Assembly: GCA_963786675.1 (NCBI GenBank)
Contig: CAWAZY010000003.1
Span: forward strand, 1,119,867-1,183,866
Source: JAGVSR01 sp963786675
Lineage (GTDB): Bacteria > Pseudomonadota > Alphaproteobacteria > Rhizobiales > Hyphomicrobiaceae
Direction: 5' to 3'
DNA length: 64,000 nucleotides
The notes beneath the pieces are model-generated. The model saw only the letters and a list, made by a program, of their open reading frames with translations. It had not been told where the DNA came from and made no database searches. This document shows, one piece after another, positions 7,348-16,244 of the stretch; the stretch's first letter is position 1, and each line of letters opens with the position of its first letter. Both the position numbers and the translations under genes were made by a program.

Positions 7348-8742
7348 ATGAACCGCGCTAGCCAGAAGTTGATGAGGACATGGGCCGAGCTAGGGCCCCG
7401 CTTTTTGCCGTTCGCGGATGTGGCAAGCGAAGACCTGCCCCTGTCGCGCCTGCTGCGGCTGTCGTTGATTCAGGTCTCGGTCGGCATGTCGTTGGTCCTG
7501 CTGGTCGGAACGCTCAATCGCGTCATGATTGTGGAGCTAGGGGTACCGGCGTCGATCGTCGGAGTTATGATTGCCCTGCCGGTTCTGTTCGCGCCGTTCC
7601 GGGCGCTGATCGGATATCGTTCCGACAATTACAAATGCGTGCTGGGTTGGAAGCGCGTGCCCTACATCTACCGCGGTACGATGCTTCAATTCGGCGGCTT
7701 GGCGATCATGCCATTCGCGCTGTTGGTGCTCGCGGGGAAAGGACACTCTGCCGACGCGCCGGCGTGGATCGGGCAGGCGGCGGCGGCCCTGGCGTTTCTG
7801 CTCGTTGGGGCGGGTGTGCACACGACCCAAACGGTAGGTTTGGCGCTCGCCACGGATCTCGCGCGGCCGGAGGACCGGCCAAATGTCGTTGGGCTCATGT
7901 ACGTCATGCTGCTTGCCGGATCGATCGTGAGTTCGCTCGTGTTCGGCGCTCTGCTGGTCGAGTTCTCGCCCGGCCGGCTCATCCAGGTGATCCAGGGGTC
8001 GGCGGTCGTCACGATTGTCCTGAATGGGATCGCGCTGTGGAAACAGGAGGCGCGGCGGCCGGCCAGCACTGCGGACGAGCTGCCCGAGCCGAGCTTCGCC
8101 GATGCGTGGTCGAGCTATATCAGGGGCGATAACGCGCTCAGGCTTCTGGTCATCGTCGGGTTGGGTACGATGGCCTTCAGCATGCAGGATGTCTTGCTCG
8201 AGCCTTACGGGGGCCAGGTGCTGGCGATGAGCGTCAGCGAGACCACGCGGCTCTCCGCAACGCTTGCAGGCGGCGGATTAATCGGATTTGCTGTGGCGTC
8301 GTACGTTCTCAGTCAAGGTGCGGACCCATTCCGGATGGCAGGGTACGGCGCCCTCGCCGGCATTGCGGGCTTCAGCGCCGTCATTGGCTCCGCCACCCTG
8401 CATTCAACCGTCCTGTTCGGCGTAGGCGTCCTGTTGATCGGCTTGGGCGGTGGCCTGTTTGGACATGGGACATTGACGGCGACCATGAATTTCGCACCCA
8501 AGGAGCAAGTCGGACTGTCGCTGGGCACCTGGGGGGCGGTTCAGGCCTTTGCGGCCGGAATAGCCGTCGCCCTGGGAGCCATCGTGCGAGATGCGGGGTA
8601 TCATTGGGCACCGGAGCTTGGCGTGGCAGCCGGCTACCACACGGTCTATGCTATCGAAGCCCTGCTGCTGCTCGCTACCCTTGCAGCGATGTATCCACTG
8701 CTCCACAGTGGCCGCACAATCGAAACCGAAAGCACACTATGA
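7348..8742 (+). CDS. pucC: PucC/LhaA-type light-harvesting complex assembly protein
   Basis: A 464-residue MFS-fold membrane protein (about 12 helices) of the BCH/LhaA-PucC family, needed for LH2 assembly, perhaps by handling bacteriochlorophyll. Family features seen are LPLSRLLRLSLIQVSVGM near the N-terminus, LNRVMIVELGVPASIVG, FRALIGYRSDNYKCVLGWKR and IYRGTMLQFGGLAIMPFALL. Later come FSMQDVLLEPYGGQVLAMSV and LGTWGAVQAFAAGIAVALG. The ATG at 7348 is preferred; an earlier in-frame ATG (7279) lies inside the hairpin loop. It is third gene of the puc operon. Confidence 0.9.
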   Translation: MNRASQKLMRTWAELGPRFLPFADVASEDLPLSRLLRLSLIQVSVGMSLVLLVGTLNRVMIVELGVPASIVGVMIALPVLFAPFRALIGYRSDNYKCVLGWKRVPYIYRGTMLQFGGLAIMPFALLVLAGKGHSADAPAWIGQAAAALAFLLVGAGVHTTQTVGLALATDLARPEDRPNVVGLMYVMLLAGSIVSSLVFGALLVEFSPGRLIQVIQGSAVVTIVLNGIALWKQEARRPASTADELPEPSFADAWSSYIRGDNALRLLVIVGLGTMAFSMQDVLLEPYGGQVLAMSVSETTRLSATLAGGGLIGFAVASYVLSQGADPFRMAGYGALAGIAGFSAVIGSATLHSTVLFGVGVLLIGLGGGLFGHGTLTATMNFAPKEQVGLSLGTWGAVQAFAAGIAVALGAIVRDAGYHWAPELGVAAGYHTVYAIEALLLLATLAAMYPLLHSGRTIETESTL

Positions 8743-8799
8743 GGATTAATGTATCGGAGCACGCCCTGCGGGCCGGCCCACTAGCAAGATGGACAGAAC

Positions 8800-9393
8800 A
8801 TGCAGACAATCAGCCGCCTTTATAAGAACGAAGAAGACGCCCGCAAGGCATGGGATGAATTGAAGCGCAGAGGGTTTGCAGACAGTTTCCTCTTTACACC
8901 TCCGCCCCCAGCCGACGAAACGGCGGCACCGGCCGCTCCGGGCCACTTGCTCGAAGATATGCTGAAGGCTCAAATCTTGCGCAGTGAGGCGGCGGCCTAC
9001 GCCCAGCACGTCAGCCAGGGTGCGAGCCTTGTAACCGTCCACGCGCCGTTCACAGGCGGCAAGCGCGCCACGTACATTCTGGAACGGCATGGGCCGGGCG
9101 ATTACGGCATAGAACAGCCTACGTTCCCGACCTACATGTGGGATGAGACCGCCCCTCTGTCGAGTGCGCTGCGCTGGCCGCTTCTTGCAAAGACCAAGCT
9201 GCCATTCGAGACGATATCAGGCATTCCATCCTTGATCCGCACGAACCACGGCTCGGGGGTCGCCGCGCGGCCAGATACACCAGCCCCTCTATCGGCCGCC
9301 CTTGGCTTACCGGTATTGTCGAGTGATCCGACGCCGCTGTCATCGCTCGTCCAACTTCCGGTCCTGTTGAAGAGCAAGCCGCTGTTTTACTGA
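8800..9393 (+). CDS. Small conserved puc-linked protein with repeated PLSxxLxLPxL motifs
   Basis: A 197-residue soluble protein of unknown function. The N-terminal half (TISRLYKNEEDARKAWDELK ... GASLVTVHAPFTGGKRATYILERHGP) looks like an alpha/beta domain resembling YflT-type general-stress modules. The C-terminal half has three related segments: PLSSALRWPLLAKTKLPFE, PLSAALGLPVLSS and PLSSLVQLPVLLKSKPLF. It starts 57 bp after pucC on the same strand with no terminator between, so it is probably co-transcribed and may have an antenna-related role. Confidence 0.7.
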   Translation: MQTISRLYKNEEDARKAWDELKRRGFADSFLFTPPPPADETAAPAAPGHLLEDMLKAQILRSEAAAYAQHVSQGASLVTVHAPFTGGKRATYILERHGPGDYGIEQPTFPTYMWDETAPLSSALRWPLLAKTKLPFETISGIPSLIRTNHGSGVAARPDTPAPLSAALGLPVLSSDPTPLSSLVQLPVLLKSKPLFY

Positions 9394-9466
9394 TCGCTCA
9401 GGCGAGCCCCTCAGAACTGGTTTGACCGGCGGCCGTCGCACAGGGACGCCCACCGCGGCGCGCGAT

Positions 9467-10018
9467 CTAGCCGCCCATATAACGCGAGAGCCCAAACACA
9501 ACGATCACTATCAGCATGACGAGTGAGTAGCCCGCATAAGCGATGAGAAAGGCCCGCCAGCCTTGGCCCGCTTTTCCACGCGGCGGCGGGACATCGCGCA
9601 GCATCATCGTCTGCCCAGCGCGGCTCTGAATCCACTCAGCCTGCTCGGACGGCACGACGATTTTGATTTCCGGTGCGCGCCGGAATTCCAACTCAGTGGA
9701 AGGCGCGTCGAGGTACCAGGATGTTTTCCAGCCGCGGATGTCGGCGAACGGGATGAAGAGCGGCGCGTGAAACAATGAAAATGGCTTCATCACACGAAGG
9801 GATACACCCTTCTCGTTGACACCGATTTTCAGAATGCCTTTCAGCGAATTGAACCCGCCCTGACCAAGCAAGACGGCACTCTGCAAGTTGCGATGTTCGA
9901 GCAGCCGTCCGCCGTCTCCAGCGTAGTACTGGGCGAGATTTCGCCAACGGAACGCCTGTCTCCAAAGCATCCCGAAAAAGAGGACAAAGAAGACGCTGTA
10001 TCCGAACACCGCCAACAC
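9467..10018 (-). CDS. Hypothetical two-helix membrane protein
   Basis: A 183-residue protein with one helix at each end (VFGYSVFFVLFFGMLW and AYAGYSLVMLIVIVVFGL). The central soluble domain is beta-rich (KIGVNEKGVSLRVMKPFSLFHAPLFIPFADIRGWKTSWYL ...), suggestive of a PH-like fold exposed at the membrane. No catalytic motif was recognised. It converges with the puc operon. Confidence 0.6.
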   Translation of the reverse strand: MLAVFGYSVFFVLFFGMLWRQAFRWRNLAQYYAGDGGRLLEHRNLQSAVLLGQGGFNSLKGILKIGVNEKGVSLRVMKPFSLFHAPLFIPFADIRGWKTSWYLDAPSTELEFRRAPEIKIVVPSEQAEWIQSRAGQTMMLRDVPPPRGKAGQGWRAFLIAYAGYSLVMLIVIVVFGLSRYMGG

Positions 10019-10205
10019 GGCTGATCACTCTTCTTACTGGGCGTGCCCGCGGGCCGCAGCTCAACAAAAGCCCTTCGCAGGCCCCCAATCCCGGCAACGG
10101 CCGCAGGGCGATGCCGCCGTGCGATACCGGCCTCAACATCCTATCCTCATACTCTGAATACAACGTAACTGGCCCTGTTAATGGCCAGGTTACTGGTCCG
10201 TTACC

Positions 10206-10781
10206 CTAGGCGCCCCAACGCGATACGATCATGTCCATCTCCGGCCGCTCGCGCTCGGCGGGCTTCTCGGTGGCGGTGCCTATATGGATGAATCCGGCAA
10301 TGCGTTCGTTGTCCGCTAAGCCGAAGCCGCTCGTGAAATGCTTGGAATAGGAAATCCACTCCGTGATCCAGCACGTGCCGTAGCCCATGGCATTGGCCGC
10401 AACACACAGATTTATGCACGCCGCACCGGCCGACAGAATCTGTTCCCACTCGGGCGCGCCGCGCGTCGGGCGGATGCGAGAAACAACCGCGATGACCATC
10501 GGTGCCCGCAGAAAGCGTTTGCGCTCCGTCTCAAGACGCACATGCGACGGCGGTTCGGCCTCCTCGCGCAGGCAAGCTTCGGCGGCAATCTCGCCCAACT
10601 TTTCGCGTGCCGCGCCCTCGATGACAACAAATCGCCAAGGCGCGAGCTTCTTATGATCGGGCACACGCGCCGCGATTCCCAGAATTGTCTCCAGTTCTTC
10701 GGACGAGGGCGCTGGTTGCGTCAACAAATCGGGCTTCACCGAGCGGCGGGACTTGAGGAGTTCAAGTGTCGGGTTCGACAT
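10206..10781 (-). CDS. Nitroreductase family protein (YdjA-like)
   Basis: FMN-dependent NAD(P)H oxidoreductase of the compact nitroreductase family, 191 residues, cytosolic and normally dimeric. Visible family features are LELLKSRRSVKPDLLTQPAPS at the start (the Arg-Arg-Ser binds FMN phosphate), RVPDHKKLAPWRFVVIEG, then GAACINLCVAANAMGYGTCWITEW and a C-terminal FIHIGTATEKPAERERPEMD. The start at 10781 fits the family; an in-frame ATG at 10814 is an alternative. The substrate is unknown. The gene is divergent from the VWA protein gene. Confidence 0.85.
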   Translation of the reverse strand: MSNPTLELLKSRRSVKPDLLTQPAPSSEELETILGIAARVPDHKKLAPWRFVVIEGAAREKLGEIAAEACLREEAEPPSHVRLETERKRFLRAPMVIAVVSRIRPTRGAPEWEQILSAGAACINLCVAANAMGYGTCWITEWISYSKHFTSGFGLADNERIAGFIHIGTATEKPAERERPEMDMIVSRWGA

Positions 10782-10928
10782 GGAATTGCTTTTTTCCTCG
10801 GGGCTGCTAGCCATCACCGCTCTCGCTAACGCAAGCGGGGCTCTGATACAATGTCTGGCGCGGTCCGGGTACAAGCTGGGCGCGGCTTCGAGGCTCGCCG
10901 GCCGGAGCGCCCAAGGAGGAAAACAGTC

Positions 10929-12956
10929 GTGGCATCCTGGGTACGCCGTATTTTCAGCGGTTTAGCCATCGTCCTGGCCAACATTGCCATGATGGCGGCG
11001 GACGGTCGTGCGGACAATGGTCCGGCTACGCTGATTATTGTCGATGGCTCCGGCTCCATGTGGGGCAAGATGGAGGGCGACGACACCGCAAAGTTCTACG
11101 GGACCCGCGACCAACTGCGCGCTTTGCTTGAGAACGCACCGGCACCGGCGCGCATCGGACTGGCCTCCTTCGGACATCGCCGCAAAGCCGACTGCTCGGA
11201 CGCGCAAGTCATCGCCCCCATCGAAGCCGGCGGCGCGGATGCCGTTGCCACCGCATTGGAGCAATTGTCACCCAAGGGCAAAGGCCCGCTCGTCACAGCC
11301 CTTCGCGAAGGCGTCAAGGCGGTGGGCACAGGTGGCGCGGGAACCATCATTCTCGTTCACGACAACGCCGACAATTGTCAGCAGGACGTGTGTGCCGCCG
11401 CCGCAGATATCGCCAAAAGCAATCCCGCGCTGCGTGTCCATTCCATCGGGCTCGGCTTGTCGAAGACCGATCGCGAGCGCATGAAATGCTTAGCCGCCGC
11501 AACAGGTGGTGTGCAATTCGATGCTGGTACTCAGGATGAGCTGGGTGCAGCGCTCGGCGAGACATTCAAACTCGCCGCCCTCGATCCGGCATCGGTACCG
11601 GTCGCGCCGCCTGCCGCTGCGTCAGGTGCCGCCGCAACCGCGCCGAGCGCGGCGCCGACGGGCCCGCCGGGCTTGCGGTTGACGGCGGCTCTTGCCGAAG
11701 ATGGCGCGATGACCAAGGACCCTGTTGGCTGGCGCATCGTCCAAACCGGGGCCGGCGCCGACGCAGCGCCACTGATTGAACGCCGCGCCCGCGAAATCAA
11801 CGAAACACTCCCGCCGGGCACATATGGAGTGGAAGCCTCGCTCGGCTTGGTCACGCGCAGTTTCGAGATAGACGTTGGATCGGATGGCCCCACGGTGCGG
11901 CGCCTTCCCCTCGATGCCGGCGTCATTGCCATCAAGGCCACTGCCAGCCGGCTTGGCGACAAGCTCGTTGAACCGGTTATGGCCCTGCGGCCTCTCGGAG
12001 CGGAGGCGGCTGCGGCAGCCGCGGAAAATCCTGGCGCGAAACCGCCAGCCGCCGCGCAGGAAACGCCGATCTGGATCGGCCGCGATGCCGCCGCACAACA
12101 TGTCGTCCCCGCGGGGACTTACCTTGTGACCGTAAGGGATGGTCTTGCGAGCGCGACCGCCACGCTCGCCGTCACGGCCGGCGCCACCCAGCGCGCCGAT
12201 CTGGTTCTCGAAACCGGCCGGCTGGAACTGTCCGCTGCAGGTTTCGACGGCGGCCCCCAACTCGACCGGGTCTTGTATCTGATCGCCGTGGACGATGCGG
12301 ATGCCCCCCAAGGCCGCCGCGAAATCGCGCGCTCGACGGCGCCAAATCCGAGCTTCACTTTGCAAGCCGGCACCTACTACGTGACAGCACGCCAGGGATT
12401 GAATGAGGTGCGCGAACGCGTTGCGATTTCTAGCGGCGACATCGTCAAAACGACACTCGTGCTCGGCCTGGCACGGCTGACCGTCAAGCCCGTACTGACC
12501 GGCGTCTCTGCCATGCCAAAGGTGCCAATCGTGACGCGCATCAGCGAAGTCGACGGCGCCAAGCGCACTGTTGCGCAAAGCACATCAAACGATCCAAGCT
12601 TCATGGTGGGCACCGGCCGCTTCCGCATCGACACGCGCGTCGGCTCGCTCAACATTCGCGCCTCGCGCGTCGTCGAGGTCTCGCCGGGTAAGGACATCAC
12701 CGCCGACTTGAAACTGGAGGCTGGTGAGATCAGCGTCACGGCGCCGGGCGGTGGCGTCGCCCAAGGCGTCGTGCGGGCAGCGCTGCGTGATGCCAAGGGC
12801 CGGATCGTCTGGCGCTCCCGTACCGGTGAAGCCTTGAAAACGCTGGTCGCCCCAGGGACATACGTGTTGCAGGTCGAAACCGGGACAGGTCTCACCGCGC
12901 ACGACCTGTCTGTGGCCGCCGGCGACGTTCGCAGCGTCACCGTACCGGGGCCTTGA
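10929..12956 (+). CDS. Exported von Willebrand factor A domain protein
   Basis: A 675-residue exported protein. A GTG start at 10929 is preferred: AAGGAGG at 10913-10919 is 9 bp upstream and the start places a signal peptide (VRRIFSGLAIVLANIAMMAA) at the N-terminus. Residues 33-220 form a VWA domain with an intact MIDAS motif, DGSGS at 39-43. A Pro/Ala linker follows, then repeated beta-sandwich segments with recurring GTYxVxxR/G phrases (PPGTYGVEASLG, PAGTYLVTVRDG, QAGTYYVTARQG, APGTYVLQVETG). The next gene carries the same kind of segment. Function unknown; a periplasmic or surface binding role is likely. Confidence 0.8.
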   Translation: MASWVRRIFSGLAIVLANIAMMAADGRADNGPATLIIVDGSGSMWGKMEGDDTAKFYGTRDQLRALLENAPAPARIGLASFGHRRKADCSDAQVIAPIEAGGADAVATALEQLSPKGKGPLVTALREGVKAVGTGGAGTIILVHDNADNCQQDVCAAAADIAKSNPALRVHSIGLGLSKTDRERMKCLAAATGGVQFDAGTQDELGAALGETFKLAALDPASVPVAPPAAASGAAATAPSAAPTGPPGLRLTAALAEDGAMTKDPVGWRIVQTGAGADAAPLIERRAREINETLPPGTYGVEASLGLVTRSFEIDVGSDGPTVRRLPLDAGVIAIKATASRLGDKLVEPVMALRPLGAEAAAAAAENPGAKPPAAAQETPIWIGRDAAAQHVVPAGTYLVTVRDGLASATATLAVTAGATQRADLVLETGRLELSAAGFDGGPQLDRVLYLIAVDDADAPQGRREIARSTAPNPSFTLQAGTYYVTARQGLNEVRERVAISSGDIVKTTLVLGLARLTVKPVLTGVSAMPKVPIVTRISEVDGAKRTVAQSTSNDPSFMVGTGRFRIDTRVGSLNIRASRVVEVSPGKDITADLKLEAGEISVTAPGGGVAQGVVRAALRDAKGRIVWRSRTGEALKTLVAPGTYVLQVETGTGLTAHDLSVAAGDVRSVTVPGP

Positions 12957-13098
12957 GGTGCGGCCTCACTTCCACCATCGTTGACCGGCCAAGGAAGATC
13001 GGGGAGACCGACATGCGAGGCTATCTCAAGAACGTTTGAGTTTTTGGCCCATTTGGCCAACACAGCACACGATGATTTTGGACTTTAGGCACACTGGA

Positions 13099-14160
13099 AT
13101 GGCGCACGGCATGTGCAGCACACGTCATCGGCTCTGGCGATCCGGCCTACGCACGGCAGCGATCATGCTCGCCCTGGCCGCGATAGTGCCGGGCGCACTT
13201 TCCCAATCAGCCTTTGCCCAAGACGCCCCACCTGTACCGGACGTCGCGCCAGCCGCGCCCGAAGCGGCCACCCCTCCGCCCGCGACTGCGCCTGACCCCG
13301 TTCCCGAAACCACCTTGCCGGCGCCGGACGGCAACATCACCGTGGTTCCTCGCACCGGCGTCCCCGTGGGCGAAGCCGATGCCAGCTCGAGCACAGAACC
13401 GGTGCCGGTGCGGTTCGAAGCTCTTTTGACGTCCGATGGCCAGCGCATCGAGGATGGCCTCGTCTGGCGCGTCTATGAGAATGCACAGGCCGGCGCGGTC
13501 GGCAAACTTCTGAGCACCAAACGCGACGCGACGCCGGTCATTCCTATGAAACCCGGCGAATACCTCGTCAACGCCGCCTTTGGCCGGGCCCATCTCACGC
13601 GCCGCATCACGGTCGCGGCCAAGGCGGGGGCAAGTCCTGCCACCGAGCAATTCGTTCTAAACGCGGGCGGACTGCGCGTAACCACATTGATCGGCAACAA
13701 AGCTGCGCCGCCGGGCAGTATCAGCTATTCAGTCTATACGGACCGCGATCAAACCGACGAGCGCCGTCAGATCCTGTCGGGCGCCAAGCCCGGGCTGGTC
13801 ATCCGGCTAAACGCGGGCATCTATCACATCGTTTCGACGTATGGCGACGCGAATGCGGTGGTTCGATCCGATGTGACCGTGGAGGCGGGCAAACTCACCG
13901 AAGCGACGCTCGTCCACACCTTCGCGCGCGTTGCGTTCAAGCTGGTCTCACGTTCGGGTGGCGAGGCCTTGCCCGGAACGCATTGGACGATTTAGACGCC
14001 TGAAGGCAGTCTCGTGAAGGAAAGCGTCGGGGCATTGCCGACACACACCCTTGCACCAGGCCGTTATGCCGTCGTCGCGCGCAATCAAGGCAAGGCGTTC
14101 CGGCGTGATTTTGAAGTCGCCGATGGCCAATCCGAAGAAATAGAAATCGTTCTCCAGTAG
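13099..14160 (+). pseudogene. Exported beta-sandwich protein interrupted by an in-frame amber codon
   Basis: The ORF begins with a signal peptide (AAIMLALAAIVPGALSQSAFAQ) and a Pro/Ala-rich linker, then carries segments like those of the upstream VWA protein (KPGEYLVNAAFGRAHLTRRI, LNAGIYHIVSTYGDANAVV). It stops at TAG 13993-13995 after GTHWTI. The same frame then stays open for 54 codons to 14160 and continues the repeat pattern (APGRYAVVARNQGKAFRRDF), so the TAG looks like a CAG-to-TAG change in one longer gene. The product as written ends at 13995. A real nonsense mutation or a base-call error would explain it; readthrough is less likely. Confidence 0.7.
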
Positions 14161-14174
14161 TCCGCCGGCGCGCC

Positions 14175-14919
14175 TCAGAATCCAGTCAGGATCCAATCCG
14201 ACGGACACCGGTTCAATCGCAAGTGATCCGCCATACGCAGTGTATCCTCGCGCCGGTCGAGATCGTGAAAGAGCTGCTTGGCCATTTGCCAATGCTCGCA
14301 TGCCGTCGTCATATCGCCATCGACCCGGGACAATTCCGCCAGTTCAATCCGGGCCTCGGCATGTTCGACTGCGAACTTTCCCCGCGTCGCGATCGTGACG
14401 GTTTTCAGCAACAGAGCCTCCGCCTGCGGCCGTCCGCCATTATTGAGTTGCCAGCGGGCCAGATGCAGCGCCGCGCGCGAGACATGCAACGGTTCCCCGC
14501 CGGCCTCGGCGTCTTGCAGGGCTTGAACGAGTTGGTCTTCCGACTCGACTTCGGCCACAGCCGCAGCTTCGTGAATTTCTGGTGCGGCTGCCTCTTCCGG
14601 CACAGCAGGCGTGGGTGCCGCCGGAGCTGGTGATGGAGCGGCCAATTCGCCGCTGTCGGCGCGGTCCCGGCCCTCGCGGTATTCCTTTTTGTCCGCGCGT
14701 GCCGGCGACAGTGTCGTCACGCCGGTAGACCGCAGCACCGGAGTCATCGTCGCGCATGGTCATGGCCATGACCATGCGTCGATCGTGACGCAAAGGCTGT
14801 GTCCGCTTGCAGGCCGCATGACCCGCGCGCCATGCTGCGGCGAACAGCAACAGCCACGGCAAGGCCAGAAGCACCCATCCGGCGTTGCTGCCGGAAACTA
14901 AGTCAATGGCCATCATCAT
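14175..14919 (-). pseudogene. Membrane-anchored helical-repeat protein, apparently frameshifted
   Basis: Two minus-strand frames complement each other. The upstream one (from 14919) encodes a membrane helix, GWVLLALPWLLLFAAAW. The downstream one (14747-14175) encodes a Pro/Ala linker and a helical TPR-like region (ALHLARWQLNNGGRPQAEALLLKTV ... HAEARIELAELSRVDGDMTTACEHWQMAKQL). The upstream frame turns Arg-rich after about 14750 and the downstream frame is closed by TGA just upstream, so a one-base shift between about 14700 and 14770 would join anchor and repeats. Two separate genes remain possible. It converges with the VWA-linked gene. Confidence 0.5.
14753..14778. repeat. 26-bp perfect palindrome
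   Basis: The 26 bases read identically on both strands, built from GCATGGTCAT facing its complement with no spacer. It lies inside the broken helical-repeat gene, at the point where its two reading frames meet. Possible roles are a protein-binding site or a cruciform that promoted an indel. Confidence 0.6.
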
Positions 14920-14971
14920 GCACGTGCTTCCCCGCCACTCGAATTCTCAGACGCCCGCCAATTCCGCTTGG

Positions 14972-16015
14972 TCAACGGAACGATGGCGACACCATCAGTC
15001 CACCCTTGCTGGCAAGATTATTCAAACCCCGCGATAGCCGCAGCCGCGACCCGTCGCCAAGCGTCTTATGATAGATTTCACCGTAGTTTCCCACCTGCTG
15101 GACGATCTGCATCGCCCAGTCCTGCGACAGACCGAGCGATGCGCCCAGCGCGCCGTCTGCCCCGATGAAACGCCGCACGCGGTCCGCCGTCCTTGTGGCC
15201 CGTTCTGCGATATTCTCGCTGGAAAGACCAAGCTCCTCGGCCTCGATGAGAGCTAGCAGCGTCCAGCGCACAACGGTGAACCACTGCTCGTCGAACTGAC
15301 GCACCATGGGCGAAATCAGTTCCTGGGTCACCAGTTCGGGTAGCATGATATGGTCGTTCGGCCGGCTCATGTTGGCACGCTCGATCGCAAGCACGGAGAG
15401 ATCGCCGGTCAGGAGCGTGCACTTGCCATCCGCGTAAAGCTTGACCAGTTCGTCCCACTTTTCCGCGACGACCAACTGGAATTTCATTTCGCGCGCGGCG
15501 AAGAAATCGACAATCGCTTGTTCGGCGCCCGTGATCTTGTGTACGCAAATCGAGGCTCCTGATAATTCCAGCGCACTCGTCACACCGAATGCGCGCTGAA
15601 CCATCAGGCTCTGGCCGTCGACAAACAGCACACCCGCCGCCCGCATCGGCAAGTCGGCCTCGCGCGAAAAAGTCCACGCCGTGCCGCCCAGCAGCACATC
15701 CACCTCATTGTTGGCCAGAACCCGCGGACCTTCGCTCGGGCTGATGGGGCGGAACTTCACCGCCGCACGGTCACCCAAAATGCCCGCCGCGAGCGCGCCG
15801 CAGAATTCAACCTCCAGGCCGTGCCACCGCCCGCTTGAATTGACCGCAGAGAGGCCAATCCGGTTTTCCGCAACACCACATAACACGTGACCGCGCTCGC
15901 GGACCACGTCCAGCGTACTGGCGGCCCGGACGCCGTCCGCAAGGCCACCCCACGCGAGGACTCCAAGAACGAGCGCCAATCCAGCCCTCAGACGTCCTTT
16001 CCAGTGATGCTTCAT
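14972..16015 (-). CDS. Amino-acid ABC transporter substrate-binding protein (AapJ-like)
   Basis: Periplasmic solute-binding protein, 347 residues, of the family that delivers polar or general L-amino acids to an ABC permease. A signal peptide is visible (LRAGLALVLGVLAWGGLADGVRA), then STLDVVRERGHVLCGVAENRIGLSAVNSSGRWHGLEVEFCGALAAGILGD, matching the family's opening. LLGGTAWTFSREAD and CVHKITGAEQAIVDFF follow. The ATG at 16015 is preferred because it starts directly at the signal peptide. No permease or ATPase genes are next to it, so it may work with a transporter encoded elsewhere. Confidence 0.82.
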   Translation of the reverse strand: MKHHWKGRLRAGLALVLGVLAWGGLADGVRAASTLDVVRERGHVLCGVAENRIGLSAVNSSGRWHGLEVEFCGALAAGILGDRAAVKFRPISPSEGPRVLANNEVDVLLGGTAWTFSREADLPMRAAGVLFVDGQSLMVQRAFGVTSALELSGASICVHKITGAEQAIVDFFAAREMKFQLVVAEKWDELVKLYADGKCTLLTGDLSVLAIERANMSRPNDHIMLPELVTQELISPMVRQFDEQWFTVVRWTLLALIEAEELGLSSENIAERATRTADRVRRFIGADGALGASLGLSQDWAMQIVQQVGNYGEIYHKTLGDGSRLRLSRGLNNLASKGGLMVSPSFR

Positions 16016-16171
16016 AGCCGTGGCGGTTCCCTGCGCGGACGATCGGGCGGCACCCGCTGGTGCGTCCCAGATCTCAACTGACCAGGCGGGCGCCCTCTCT
16101 GACCCGCTTGCTCCGGCTGGCCTTCGCGTCGGACCGACCGGCGGCCCCACACAACCCCAAACCTTGCCACG

Positions 16172-16189
16172 GGGTCAAGCCCTTGACCC
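16172..16189. promoter_or_regulatory. 18-bp inverted repeat upstream of the cystathionine beta-lyase-like gene
   Basis: GGGTCAAG and CTTGACCC face each other across CC, about 55 bp upstream of the ATG at 16245. It could be an operator, but similar GGGTCAAG palindromes can also be dispersed repeats, so the assignment is tentative. Confidence 0.35.
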
Positions 16190-16244
16190 GGATCGCAACT
16201 TGCGTCACACGGCGCAGATAGCGCCTGCCGAGGTTTTAAGCCCC

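Noticed and set aside
12377..13063. A 228-residue minus-strand ORF
   Set aside because: Shadow of the VWA gene, with Thr/Ser/Pro-rich composition and no domain.
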